Positions 24,325 through 33,087 of a stretch of 41,031 nucleotides of DNA are shown here, in pieces. The notes below the pieces were generated by a model. The model did no database searches, was not told the DNA's origin, and saw nothing but the letters and a program-made list of their open reading frames with translations. The stretch covers positions 1-41,031 of the forward strand of contig SCRO01000009.1 in assembly GCA_004298505.1 (NCBI GenBank), given 5' to 3'. This DNA comes from Rhodanobacter sp. Its GTDB lineage: Bacteria > Pseudomonadota > Gammaproteobacteria > Xanthomonadales > Rhodanobacteraceae. How positions within the stretch are numbered: the first letter of the stretch is position 1; each line of letters opens with the position of its first letter. Position numbers and translations under genes: made by a program.

Positions 24325-25246
24325 CACCGAGGTGCGCGTCAGCCTGGGCGATCGTGAAGGTCTGCTCGGTACGCTCATGCTCGCGCCGGCGTTCCTCTAT
24401 ATCGCCGCGCTGGTGGGCATTCCGTTCTTTCTCGCCATTGCGCTCAGCCTGAGCAGCGCCACGATTGGCGATCCGCACATTCACGGTTTTGTCGGCCTCG
24501 CCAACTTTGCCCACGCCATGCATGAATCGGCATTTCCCATTGCGTTGCGCAACAGCATCATCGTCACCTGCGCCACCTTGATCCTGACCCTGGTGCTGGC
24601 CACCGCCGAGTCCGAATTGCTGGTCCGTGATTTCCGCGGCAAGTGGTTGTGGCAGATCCTGCTGATCCTACCGTGGGCGATGCCGGTATCGCTCGCGGCG
24701 GTGGACTGGTTGTGGCTGCTTGACTCGGAGTTCAGCCCGCTCGACTGGCTGCTGCGGCAAGCACACTTGCTGGGTCCGGGTACGCCATGGGGGCCGGCAA
24801 ATCATCTTTATTATTACGGCAGGGAATGGCTGGGCCTGGGCGCGATCACGATGATCAACGTGTGGCGCTTGCTGCCACTGGCCACGATCATCGTGCTGGC
24901 CGGGCGCACCGCGATTCCGCGCGAGATCTTCGAGCAGGCGCAAGTTGATGGCGCGGGCTTCTTCCGCGTCCTGTTCCGTATCACCATCCCCGCCTTGCTA
25001 CCCCTGCTGGTGGTGGCCGGCATGTTCACGGCGCTGCTGGTGTTTGGCGACATGACCGTGGTTGCCTTGACCACGCGCGGTGGACCGGGCTATGCCACGC
25101 AACTGTTGCCGTACTGGGCTTATCTCAAGGGCATCGAGGGTGGCGCGCTCAGCGAGGGCGCCGCGGTGGCGCTGTTCATGTTTCCGGTATTGCTGGCCGG
25201 TGCCGTCCTGGCGCTGCGCATGGCTTACCGGGCCGACTCGAATTGA
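24311..25246 (+). CDS. ABC transporter permease 1 (MalF/UgpA-like)
   Basis: This is a 311-residue inner-membrane permease. The ATG at 24311 overlaps the ATPase stop by 14 bases, typical of translational coupling; the much longer upstream frame is a read-through of the ATPase in another frame and is rejected. Six or so membrane helices are visible (LAPAFLYIAALVGIPFFLAIA, NSIIVTCATLILTLVLA, ILLILPWAMPVSLAAVDW, and others). The EAA loop that docks on the ATPase is EQAQVDGAGFFRVLFRITIP near 210-230. It pairs with the next gene to form the channel. Confidence 0.93.
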   Translation: MARADTEVRVSLGDREGLLGTLMLAPAFLYIAALVGIPFFLAIALSLSSATIGDPHIHGFVGLANFAHAMHESAFPIALRNSIIVTCATLILTLVLATAESELLVRDFRGKWLWQILLILPWAMPVSLAAVDWLWLLDSEFSPLDWLLRQAHLLGPGTPWGPANHLYYYGREWLGLGAITMINVWRLLPLATIIVLAGRTAIPREIFEQAQVDGAGFFRVLFRITIPALLPLLVVAGMFTALLVFGDMTVVALTTRGGPGYATQLLPYWAYLKGIEGGALSEGAAVALFMFPVLLAGAVLALRMAYRADSN

Positions 25247-25257
25247 GCGGGCTCGCC

Positions 25258-26079
25258 ATGAAGAAAATTCTGCGCCGTTCGAGCTTCTACCTGGGCTTGC
25301 TGCTGTTCACGATGTTTGCCGTCTTCCCGGTGATCTGGATGGTGATCACCGCGTTCAAGCAAGACGGCGATCTGTACAACGTGGCCAACAACCCGTTCAT
25401 CTACAACCTGCCGCCGACCCTCAAGCACATCACCTTCCTGTTCACCCACAGCAGTTTTCCGACCTTCCTGCGCAACTCCGCCTTCATTGGTGTGGTCGTG
25501 GTCATCATCACGCTGCTGCTGGCGGTTCCCGCGGCGTACAGCCTGTCGCGCCTGGTCGGCCATTGGGGCGAGCGTTCCGGTATCGCGGTGTTCCTCGTCT
25601 ACCTCATTCCGCCGACCTTGCTGTTCATCCCGCTGTACCAGATCGTCAGCTTCCTGCGCGCCACCAACACCGTGTGGGCGCTGATCCTCGTCTACCCCAC
25701 GATCACGGTACCGTTTTGCACCTGGCTGCTGCTGGGTTTCTTCAAATCCATGCCGCGTGAGCTGGAGGAATCAGCGCTGATTGACGGCTGCAGCCGATGG
25801 CAGTCGTTCCTGCGCATCGCCCTGCCGCTGGCCGCACCGGGTATCGCCACATGCATCGTGTTCGCCTTCGCGCTGTCGATCAGCGACTACATCTACGCCG
25901 CGGTCTTCGTGAGCTCCACCGCGGCACGTACGGTAAGTGCCGGCGTGCCCACCGAACTCATCCGCGGGGATATCTATTTCTGGCAATCGTTGATGGCGGC
26001 GGCGGCGATCGTCTCGATTCCGCTGGCGGTAGCTTACGGGTTGTTGTTCGACCGCCTGGTGAAAGGCTTCCAGAGCTGA
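25258..26079 (+). CDS. ABC transporter permease 2 (MalG/UgpE-like)
   Basis: This is a 273-residue second permease with about six membrane helices (FYLGLLLFTMFAVFPVIWMV at the N terminus, VVVVIITLLLAVPAAYSLS, VFLVYLIPPTLLFIPLYQIV). Its EAA loop is ELEESALIDGCSRWQSFLRI near 165-185. The ATG at 25258 is 11 bases after the permease 1 stop; a TTG at 25243 would overlap that stop and add five residues. It completes a binding protein-ATPase-permease-permease importer. No terminator is evident after it. Confidence 0.93.
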   Translation: MKKILRRSSFYLGLLLFTMFAVFPVIWMVITAFKQDGDLYNVANNPFIYNLPPTLKHITFLFTHSSFPTFLRNSAFIGVVVVIITLLLAVPAAYSLSRLVGHWGERSGIAVFLVYLIPPTLLFIPLYQIVSFLRATNTVWALILVYPTITVPFCTWLLLGFFKSMPRELEESALIDGCSRWQSFLRIALPLAAPGIATCIVFAFALSISDYIYAAVFVSSTAARTVSAGVPTELIRGDIYFWQSLMAAAAIVSIPLAVAYGLLFDRLVKGFQS

Positions 26080-26140
26080 CGCGGGCACGGTTGCGCCGAA
26101 TACGCATCACACCGCACGAGAGCGCAACGACAAAGTCATC

Positions 26141-26207
26141 TTCATACCTCGGCAGGAGGCTTCACGACTCAGGTAACGCACGCCAGACAGCTATTTTTCA
26201 TACCTCG
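26141..26207. promoter_or_regulatory. 11-bp direct repeat upstream of satP (candidate activator sites)
   Basis: TTCATACCTCG occurs at 26141-26151 and again at 26197-26207, a spacing of 56 bases, in the 216-base gap before the satP ATG. Both copies are exact. They differ from the palindromes upstream of acs, so a different regulator, or a looser version of the same site, would be needed. Confidence 0.5.
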
Positions 26208-26295
26208 ATGCAACACCCGAACGCATACGCTTGATTTGTATTTGCAGGTGTATGTCCACTACCGATGCGCTGAGCATCTTTGACAGGAGAACACC

Positions 26296-26880
26296 ATGGC
26301 AGAAGATATCAAACAGGCCAACCCGGCGGCGCTGGGGCTGGTCGGCTTCGGACTCACCACGGTTATTTTGAGCTTGATCAACGCGGGCGTGTTGCCCAAG
26401 GGCGGTGAACCGGTAGTGCTGCCGCTCGCCTTTGCATTTGGCGGGTTGATTCAAATGCTGGCAGGGCTGCTTGAAGTAAAGGCCGGCAACACGTTCGGCA
26501 TGGTGGCGTTTCTCAGTTACGGCGCATTCTGGTGGTGGTTCGCGCTGCTGATCCTGCTCGGCAGTCACGGTGTCCTGGATTTGTCGCAGGCGGGCAGCAC
26601 GATTGCCGTGACGCTGATTGGCTGGGGCGTGTTCACGCTGTACATGTGGGTGGCAACGTTCAAGGCCAGCAAGGCGCTGTGGTGGATCTTTCTCACGCTG
26701 TGGGTGACGTTCTTCCTGCTCGGTTTCGGTGATCTGCTCGGCATGCCCGGCCTGAGCATAGCCGGTGGCTGGTTGGGACTGATCTGCGGCCTGCTCGCGA
26801 TGTACACGAGTTTCGCCATCGTGACCAATATCAGCTTTGACCGGACCGTTCTGCCGGTAGGTGCGCCGTTTGTGGGTTGA
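26296..26880 (+). CDS. satP: Acetate uptake transporter, SatP/YaaH (AceTr) family
   Basis: This 194-residue inner-membrane protein imports acetate (and succinate) with protons. Six membrane helices are visible. The family motif appears as NPAALGLVGFG (9-19; usual form NPAPLGL), and the central FGG/YGAFW region as FGGLIQMLAGLLEVKAGNTFGMVAFLSYGAFWWW. AGGAG lies 7 bases before the ATG. It lies between the ABC importer and the second acetyl-CoA synthetase (143 bases before it), so import and activation of acetate are likely expressed together. Confidence 0.94.
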   Translation: MAEDIKQANPAALGLVGFGLTTVILSLINAGVLPKGGEPVVLPLAFAFGGLIQMLAGLLEVKAGNTFGMVAFLSYGAFWWWFALLILLGSHGVLDLSQAGSTIAVTLIGWGVFTLYMWVATFKASKALWWIFLTLWVTFFLLGFGDLLGMPGLSIAGGWLGLICGLLAMYTSFAIVTNISFDRTVLPVGAPFVG

Positions 26881-27023
26881 GCGAATGCAGACAGGTGCAG
26901 CGTGGGTTCCCTGGATACGGCAATGGGGACCGTCAAGCTCCACGTCATGCCAGTAGCGCGATGGTGTCGCCGGTAGGTAGCGCCGCCGCCGAAAATGATG
27001 ATTCAGGTTAGGAGATAACGACC

Positions 27024-29150
27024 ATGACAGACAAAAGCAACGTCGACGAACACACCGAGGCCAGCGAAGCGCAAATCGCGGTGCACTGGAAGGAAGAGCA
27101 GTATTTTCAGCCTTCGCAGACTTTCATCGAACAGGCGAACATGACCGATCCGGATATTCGCCAAAAATTCGGGGAGGCGAATTTTCCGGACTGCTTCAAG
27201 GACTATGCGGACATGTTGACCTGGTCAACGCCGTATACCAAGGTGCTGGACACCAGCAAGCCGCCGTTCTGGAAATGGTTTGTGGGCGGCAAACTCAATG
27301 CCAGCTACAACTGTATCGATCGTCATCTCGCGCAGTATCGCAACAAGGCCGCATTCATCTTCGTCGGCGAACCGGAACAAGACCCGCCGGTCGCGATGAC
27401 GTATCAGGAGCTGTATGTCCGGGTCAACGAGATGGCGGCGCTGTTACGCGATTTCTGCGGGCTCAAGGCCGGCGATCGGGTAACGCTGCATCTGCCGATG
27501 ACGCTTGATCTGCCCATCACGATGCTCGCCTGCACGCGCCTGGGCGTCATTCACTCGCAGGTATTTGGCGGGTTTTCCGGTCAATCCTGCGGCTCACGCA
27601 TCCAGGACTCGGGTAGCCACGTGCTGATCTCCACCGATGCGTATTGGCGTTCGGGCAAGTTGATCGATCACAAGGTGAATGCCGACATTGCGGTGCAGAC
27701 AGCGGAAAAGCTGGGCCAGCATGTCGACAAGGTGCTCATCTGGCAGCGCTATCCGGGCAAGTACAGCTCGCCGACGCCGATGGTCGAGGGGCGCGACTTC
27801 TTCGTCAACGAGCTGCTGCAGAAGTATGCGGGCAAGCAGGTTGAACCGGTACCGATGGATGCGGAAGCGCCCCTGTTCCTGATGTACTCCAGCGGCACCA
27901 CCGGCCAACCCAAGGGCTGTCAGCACCGCACCGGCGGGTACCTTGCCTATGTGGCCGGCACGTCGAAGTACATCCAGGATATCCACCCGACCGACACCTA
28001 CTGGTGCATGGCCGACATCGGCTGGATCACCGGGCATTCGTACATCGTCTATGGGCCGTTGCTGCTGGCAGCGACCAGTGTCATCTACGAAGGTGTCCCC
28101 ACCTATCCGGATGTGCGCCGCCCGTGGCGCATTGCCGAGCGCCTGGGCGTCAATATCTTCCACACCTCGCCGACGGCGGTCCGTGCGTTACGCCGGGCCG
28201 GCCCCGAGGAGCCGCGCAAGTGCGGCCACCACTTCAAGCACATGACGACGGTCGGCGAACCGATCGAGCCGAGCGCGTGGCGTTGGTACTACGACGAGGT
28301 CGGCAAGCGCGAAGCGGTGATCGTGGACACCTGGTGGCAGACCGAAAATGGCGGATTCCTGTGCAGCACCATACCTGCGCTTGATGCCATGAAGCCGGGC
28401 AGCGCCGGACCCGCCATGCCGGGAATCTACCCGGTCATCTTCGACGACAATGACGAGGAACTCGTCAAGGGTTCCGGCCAGGCCGGCAATATGTGCATAC
28501 GCAATCCCTGGCCGGGGATCATGCAGACGATCTGGGGCGACGACCAGCGCTTCGTCGACACCTACTACAAGCGCTATTGCAAGGATCCCCAAAGCAAGGA
28601 CTGGCGCGATTGGCCCTATATGTCCGGCGATGGGGCGATGCAGGCGGCGGATGGCTACTACCGCATTTTGGGCCGGCTTGACGACGTCATCAACGTCTCC
28701 GGCCACCGCCTGGGCACCAAGGAAATCGAGTCGGCATGCCTGACGGTGCCGGAAGTGGCGGAGGCGGCAGTAGTGCCTGTCATGGATGAAATCAGGGGGC
28801 GCGTGCCTGACGTGTATGTCTCCCTCAATGCCGGCTCAACGGGCATGCCCGGGTCGGGGGCCTCCGCTGATGTGGTCGATCGGGTGATCAAGGCGTGCGA
28901 GGACATGATCGGCAAGATTGCACGGCCGCGCCAAGTTTACATCGTGCCGGATATGCCCAAGACCCGGTCTGGCAAGATCATGCGTCGGGTGCTCGGTGCC
29001 ATCTCCAACGGGCTCGCTGTTGGCGATGTGACAACGTTGGCGAACGGGACTGTCGTAGAGGAGATTCGGGTGATGGTGCAAGGCAAGCATGCAGTGGCCT
29101 CCACCGATGCGATACCCGAGGACATCGCCAAGTTCGGGCAACACGACTGA
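27024..29150 (+). CDS. Acetyl-CoA synthetase (AMP-forming), copy 2, long form
   Basis: This is a 708-residue acyl-CoA ligase of the acetyl-CoA synthetase group, about 60 residues longer than copy 1 because of an N-terminal extension, extra central residues and a longer tail. Motifs: P-loop YSSGTTGQPKG near 292, DTWWQTENGG near 437 with the acetate-pocket Trp, [16 protein letters not shown] near 550, and [11 protein letters not shown] with catalytic Lys651. The P-loop differs from copy 1 ([11 protein letters not shown]). TTAGGAG lies 7-13 bases before the ATG. Acetate or propionate is the probable substrate; a distinct short acyl acid is possible. A strong hairpin follows the stop. Confidence 0.92.
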   Translation: MTDKSNVDEHTEASEAQIAVHWKEEQYFQPSQTFIEQANMTDPDIRQKFGEANFPDCFKDYADMLTWSTPYTKVLDTSKPPFWKWFVGGKLNASYNCIDRHLAQYRNKAAFIFVGEPEQDPPVAMTYQELYVRVNEMAALLRDFCGLKAGDRVTLHLPMTLDLPITMLACTRLGVIHSQVFGGFSGQSCGSRIQDSGSHVLISTDAYWRSGKLIDHKVNADIAVQTAEKLGQHVDKVLIWQRYPGKYSSPTPMVEGRDFFVNELLQKYAGKQVEPVPMDAEAPLFLMYSSGTTGQPKGCQHRTGGYLAYVAGTSKYIQDIHPTDTYWCMADIGWITGHSYIVYGPLLLAATSVIYEGVPTYPDVRRPWRIAERLGVNIFHTSPTAVRALRRAGPEEPRKCGHHFKHMTTVGEPIEPSAWRWYYDEVGKREAVIVDTWWQTENGGFLCSTIPALDAMKPGSAGPAMPGIYPVIFDDNDEELVKGSGQAGNMCIRNPWPGIMQTIWGDDQRFVDTYYKRYCKDPQSKDWRDWPYMSGDGAMQAADGYYRILGRLDDVINVSGHRLGTKEIESACLTVPEVAEAAVVPVMDEIRGRVPDVYVSLNAGSTGMPGSGASADVVDRVIKACEDMIGKIARPRQVYIVPDMPKTRSGKIMRRVLGAISNGLAVGDVTTLANGTVVEEIRVMVQGKHAVASTDAIPEDIAKFGQHD

Positions 29151-29227
29151 CCGGCCGGTCGGCTGGTGGGTGGTTGAAAAACCATCTGCCAGTGCTGGAC
29201 TCGCGTCGGTCGTCAGAGTGGTACGCG

Positions 29228-29260
29228 GTTTGCAGCGCACGCGGCGCGTGCGCTGCAAAC
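29228..29260. repeat. Perfect 14-bp inverted repeat downstream of acetyl-CoA synthetase 2
   Basis: GTTTGCAGCGCACG (29228-29241) and its exact complement CGTGCGCTGCAAAC (29247-29260) flank a 5-base loop. No T-run follows, so it is not a standard intrinsic terminator. It may limit 3' decay of the acs2 transcript, terminate with Rho, or bind a dimeric protein acting on the next gene. Confidence 0.85.
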
Positions 29261-29293
29261 AACCCGGGTGCACCAACCCGCGGCGTTGAATCG

Positions 29294-29545
29294 ATGGGTT
29301 TGTCCATGGAACAACAAGTACTGGAAGAGGCATTGCGCCGCGTTGCGGAGGCGACGCGCGCGGCGTGCGTGCGCGCGGCGGCGGACGGCTACGAACGGGC
29401 GGGGCTCGGCGGTTTGTGCGAGGCGGGTCGTTGGGAGATGGCGCTCGATTCAATCCAGTCGCTCGATGTGAAGGCCATCATTGGCGAGCTCTCGAAGGTA
29501 TCGAGTGAAGCATCCGGCGCGGACGAACGAGATCGCGCCAGCTGA
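29294..29545 (+). CDS. Small conserved hypothetical protein
   Basis: This is a possible 83-residue soluble protein starting MGLSMEQQVLEEALRR; an ATG at 29306 is an alternative start and neither has a good ribosome site. It is predicted mostly helical, with a central AAADGYERAGLGGLCEAGRWEMALDSIQSLD block. I recall similar AYEDAGxxGLCxEGRWE small proteins in other proteobacteria, but no function is known to me. Codon use is like the neighbours (GC-rich third positions). It follows the hairpin after acetyl-CoA synthetase 2 and is convergent with the next gene. Confidence 0.6.
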   Translation: MGLSMEQQVLEEALRRVAEATRAACVRAAADGYERAGLGGLCEAGRWEMALDSIQSLDVKAIIGELSKVSSEASGADERDRAS

Positions 29546-29748
29546 CGGAACGTTCCGACCGCTCTGCCATTGAACCGACGCTGCAGCGGAGGGCGCCGCT
29601 GCCGCCGATCGTGCGCCGTACTGTAATAGTGGTCAGCTTGACGCGGAAGCCTCTGGCGGTTTTCGCCTGGCTGGAACCGCAGGTGCTGGAGTCATGCCGT
29701 GCACCACAATGGCTTGTGCCGCTGCGGTTTCCTGCGTGCGACGACGAT

Positions 29749-30009
29749 TCAGGCGCGCCGGATCAGGCCAATGACCACCAACAAGACGACCGCGCCGATC
29801 ACGGCGTAGCTGATGCTGGTGAGCAGCGGATTGCCGAGGCTGAAACTCACGCCGAGCGCGGGCAGCAGCCAGCCGGCCAGGAAAGCGCCGATGATACCGA
29901 CCACGATATTGCCGAGTAGGCCAAAGCCGAAGCCGCGCACGAGCAGACCGGCCAGCCAGCCGGCGATGGCGCCTGCCAGCAGAAAGATAATCAGGGCTGT
30001 AGTGGTCAT
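29749..30009 (-). CDS. GlsB/YeaQ/YmgE family membrane protein
   Basis: This is an 86-residue inner-membrane protein with three hydrophobic helices and glycine-rich turns (ALIIFLLAGAIAGWLAGLLVRG, GLLGNIVVGIIGAFLAGWLLPAL, ISYAVIGAVVLLVVIGLIRR), the layout of the family often called transglycosylase-associated. AGGAG lies 5-6 bases before the ATG at 30009; upstream in-frame starts are not credible. Members are commonly stress-induced; the biochemical role is unknown. It stands alone on the minus strand, and the 203 bases downstream hold nothing recognised. Confidence 0.9.
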   Translation of the reverse strand: MTTTALIIFLLAGAIAGWLAGLLVRGFGFGLLGNIVVGIIGAFLAGWLLPALGVSFSLGNPLLTSISYAVIGAVVLLVVIGLIRRA

Positions 30010-30169
30010 CGCGCACTCCTGAGTTCGGGCGGAAAGTGCCCGGGATCGCGTGAAGGTCATCGCCACGCCGGGCAAGCGTCCGCGTTGTCGTGTGCAGCGA
30101 CGGTGACGAGGCAATACGGCGTTATCCTGTCACCATCATGTGGCGCCAGCGGCGCAGGAGTTTTTACCG

Positions 30170-31846
30170 ATGACGACAGCAATACCAAGTTATGTGCACG
30201 GGGCCAGCGTGCAGCCCCTGCTGGGCGACACCGTGGGCGCCTTGCTGGATCGCGTGGCGGCCGCGTATCCGGAGCGCCCTGCCCTCGTTGCCCGTGCGCA
30301 GGGCGTGCGCCTCAGTTATCGCCAATTCCACGCCGGGGTCGAGGGTGTCGCCGCCGGCCTGCTGGCACTGGGCCTGAAGCGCGGTGATCGAGTCGGCATC
30401 TGGGCACCGAACCGGGCCGAGTGGGTCATGCTGCAATTTGCCGCGCCGAAGGCAGGGCTGATCCTGGTCAACATCAATCCGGCCTATCGCACGCACGAGC
30501 TGGAGTATTCGTTGAACAAGGTCGGGTGCCGCGCGTTGGTGCTGTCACGGCGCTTCAAGACCACGCACTACCTTGAGATCCTGACCGAGCTGGCGCCGGA
30601 GCTGGCAACGTCCGCGCCAGGTCGACTGCAGGCGGCGCGTTTGCCGACCTTGCGCGACGTGATCCTGCTTGGCGATGAGCCGGCGCCCGGCACGCGCAGC
30701 TGGGCCCAACTGGTAGCGCGGGGCGATGCCAGCGCGCTGGCGCAGCTGCATGCGGCAGCGCGGGCGCTGGGTTTCGACGATCCGGTCAACATTCAGTTCA
30801 CCTCCGGCACCACGGGTTCACCCAAGGGCGCCACGCTGACCCATCACAATATCGTCAACAATGGCTGGTTCATCGGTGAGGCGATGCGCCTGACCGAGCA
30901 CGACAAGTTGTGCATCCCGGTACCGTTCTACCACTGTTTCGGCATGGTGCTGGGCAATCTGGCCTGCGTCACCCATGGCGCCTGCATGGTGATTCCTGGT
31001 GAGGGCTTCGATCCGTTGGCCACGCTGGAGGCAGTGGCGGAGGAGAAATGCACCGGCCTGCATGGCGTACCCACCATGTTCATCGCTGAACTCGAGCATC
31101 CGCGCTTCGCCGAATTCGACCTCACCTCGTTGCGCACCGGCATCATGGCCGGCTCACCATGCCCGATCGAGGTCATGCGCCGGGTGGTCAGCGAGATGCA
31201 CATGGACCAGGTCACCATCGCCTATGGCATGACTGAAACCAGTCCGGTGAGCTTCCAGACCGTGCCGGACGATCCGCTGGAGCGGCGGGTCGACAGCGTG
31301 GGCCGGATCCATCCCCACCTGGAAGTGAAGCTGGTCGGCGAGCACGGCGAGGTGGTGCCGCGCGGTACGCCCGGCGAGCTGTGCACGCGTGGTTATTCGG
31401 TGATGCTGGGTTACTGGGATGACGAGGCGCGCACCCGCGAGGCCATCGACGAGGCGCGCTGGATGCACACAGGAGATCTGGCGGTGATCGACGCGGATGG
31501 CTATTGCAGCATCGTCGGTCGGCTCAAGGACATGATTATCCGCGGCGGCGAGAACGTGTACCCACGCGAGATCGAGGAGTTTCTCTACACCCACCCGAAC
31601 ATCCAGGACGTGCAGGTGTTCGGCGTGCCCGATGCGAAGTTCGGCGAGCAGGTGTGCGCATGGATCCGCCTGCGCGAGGGCAGCGAGGTCAGCGAAGTGG
31701 AAATCCAGGACTACTGTCGCCACCACCTTGCCTACTACAAGGTGCCGCACTACGTGCGGTTCGTCGATGTATTCCCGATGACAGTGACTGGCAAGGTGCA
31801 GAAGTATCTGATGCGCGAGGTCATGGCAGCCGAACTGGTGCCCTGA
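30170..31846 (+). CDS. Medium/long-chain acyl-CoA synthetase (AMP-binding, ACSF2/FadD-like)
   Basis: This is a 558-residue ligase that activates a fatty acid to acyl-CoA through acyl-AMP. The ATG at 30170 has AGGAG 9 bases upstream. Motifs: P-loop [11 protein letters not shown] near 217, [21 protein letters not shown] near 355 (the adenylate motif), [10 protein letters not shown] near 430, [23 protein letters not shown] near 450 and the C-terminal catalytic Lys in [15 protein letters not shown] near 543. The absence of WWQTE-type residues sets it apart from the two acetyl-CoA synthetases. The natural chain length cannot be told. The radical SAM gene starts 60 bases downstream. Confidence 0.92.
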   Translation: MTTAIPSYVHGASVQPLLGDTVGALLDRVAAAYPERPALVARAQGVRLSYRQFHAGVEGVAAGLLALGLKRGDRVGIWAPNRAEWVMLQFAAPKAGLILVNINPAYRTHELEYSLNKVGCRALVLSRRFKTTHYLEILTELAPELATSAPGRLQAARLPTLRDVILLGDEPAPGTRSWAQLVARGDASALAQLHAAARALGFDDPVNIQFTSGTTGSPKGATLTHHNIVNNGWFIGEAMRLTEHDKLCIPVPFYHCFGMVLGNLACVTHGACMVIPGEGFDPLATLEAVAEEKCTGLHGVPTMFIAELEHPRFAEFDLTSLRTGIMAGSPCPIEVMRRVVSEMHMDQVTIAYGMTETSPVSFQTVPDDPLERRVDSVGRIHPHLEVKLVGEHGEVVPRGTPGELCTRGYSVMLGYWDDEARTREAIDEARWMHTGDLAVIDADGYCSIVGRLKDMIIRGGENVYPREIEEFLYTHPNIQDVQVFGVPDAKFGEQVCAWIRLREGSEVSEVEIQDYCRHHLAYYKVPHYVRFVDVFPMTVTGKVQKYLMREVMAAELVP

Positions 31847-31906
31847 TGACGATGGCCGAGCCCTCATGTCGCAACCACTGAGATCCGATGGCGCGACCGT
31901 GCACCC

Positions 31907-33025
31907 ATGAGTGCTTCCATGCCCCCGCCGGTTCGGCCGCAGCAGCTTGCCGCGACGCGCGCGCACAAGGGTCGTGGCGCTGCGTCCAACCCGCAGGGCC
32001 GCTTCGAGAGCATCCGCCACCAGGCCGAGGATGACGGCTGGCAGAGTGCGTTGCTGGATGAGGACGCGCCGCGTCCGCGCACCGAAGTCACCGTCGAGCG
32101 TGCGCGCAGCGTGATCAGCCGCAACGACTCGCCGGATATCGCCTTCGACCAGGCGATCAATCCCTACCGCGGCTGCGAGCACGGCTGCATCTATTGCTTC
32201 GCGCGCCCTTCGCACAGCTATCTCAACCTGTCGTCGGGACTCGATTTCGAGACCAAATTACGCGCCAAGGGCAACTTCGCCGAGGTGTTGCGTGAGGAGC
32301 TGGCCAAACCCGGCTACAAGGTCAGCCCGATCAACATCGGCAGCAACACCGACCCGTACCAGCCGATCGAGAAGCGCTGGCAGCTGACCCGCGGCGCGCT
32401 GGAACTGCTCGCCGCTTGCCATCACCCGTGCACCATCGTGACCAAGAATGCGCTGGTCGAACGCGACCTCGACATCCTCGTGCCAATGGCGCGCGAGCAA
32501 CTGGTGCAGGTGCTGGTCTCGGTCAACTCGCTGGACAACCGCCTCGCCGCGAAACTCGAACCGCGCGCCAGCGCGCCGCATCGGCGGATCCAGGCGATCC
32601 GCACCCTGGCCGACGCCGGCGTGCCGGTGGGCGTGCTGGTGGCGCCGATCATCCCGGCACTGAACGACAAGGACATGGAGGCGGTGATGGTGCAGGCTGC
32701 CGAAGCGGGCGCACGCTGCGCCGGCTACACCACGCTGCGCCTGCCGTACGAGTTGAAGCAGCTGTTCCGCGAATGGCTGGCCTTGCATGCGCCGCAGCGT
32801 GCCAAGCACGTGATGAGCCTGGTGCAACAGATGAACGCCGGGCGCGACTACGACAGCGACTTCGCCACCCGCATGCACGGCCAGGGCGTGTTCGCCGACC
32901 TGCTGCGCCGGCGCTTCGAGCTGGCCTGCCGCAAGCACCGCTTCGCCCGCGCTCGAGAGCTTGTGCTCGATACCTCGCGTTTTGTGCCGCCGTGCAAGCC
33001 CTCGCCGCAAGGCGTGCTGTTCTGA
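31907..33025 (+). CDS. PA0069-family radical SAM protein (SplB-like)
   Basis: This is a 372-residue radical SAM protein with the 4Fe-4S cluster motif CEHGCIYC at Cys90, Cys94 and Cys97. Conserved blocks are QAINPYRGC, SNTDPYQPIEKRWQLTR, IVTKNALVERDLDIL and PYELKQLFREWL. The family resembles spore photoproduct lyase-type proteins but has no assigned reaction. The N-terminal ~60 residues are basic and probably disordered. The start at 31907 has no clear ribosome site; an ATG four codons on is possible. Its stop lies about 15-60 bases from the edge of the restriction-modification remnant. Confidence 0.92.
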   Translation: MSASMPPPVRPQQLAATRAHKGRGAASNPQGRFESIRHQAEDDGWQSALLDEDAPRPRTEVTVERARSVISRNDSPDIAFDQAINPYRGCEHGCIYCFARPSHSYLNLSSGLDFETKLRAKGNFAEVLREELAKPGYKVSPINIGSNTDPYQPIEKRWQLTRGALELLAACHHPCTIVTKNALVERDLDILVPMAREQLVQVLVSVNSLDNRLAAKLEPRASAPHRRIQAIRTLADAGVPVGVLVAPIIPALNDKDMEAVMVQAAEAGARCAGYTTLRLPYELKQLFREWLALHAPQRAKHVMSLVQQMNAGRDYDSDFATRMHGQGVFADLLRRRFELACRKHRFARARELVLDTSRFVPPCKPSPQGVLF

Positions 33026-33039
33026 TCCGCGTGCGTGGA

Positions 33040-33087
33040 TGCCTCGCGAAGGTTGATGCGCTGCAGCTGGCGGAGCTTGGGCTTCAT
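33040..33087 (-). pseudogene. 5' remnant of a gene once downstream of hsdS
   Basis: The hsdS stop overlaps an ATG as ATGA (33084-33087). From it the frame reads MKPKLRQLQRINLREAS and then runs out into the antisense of the radical SAM gene. LRQLQRINLRE resembles the N terminus of DUF4268-type proteins often found in type I restriction operons (from memory of such starts). The rest of the gene is gone, so this marks the deletion edge of the island. The exact edge (about 33030-33045) is uncertain. Confidence 0.5.

Noticed and set aside
29546-29748. GGAACGTTCC palindrome near 29550 as a LexA-type operator
   Set aside because: Ten bases only, sits just after the stop of the small gene and not before a start; likely chance.
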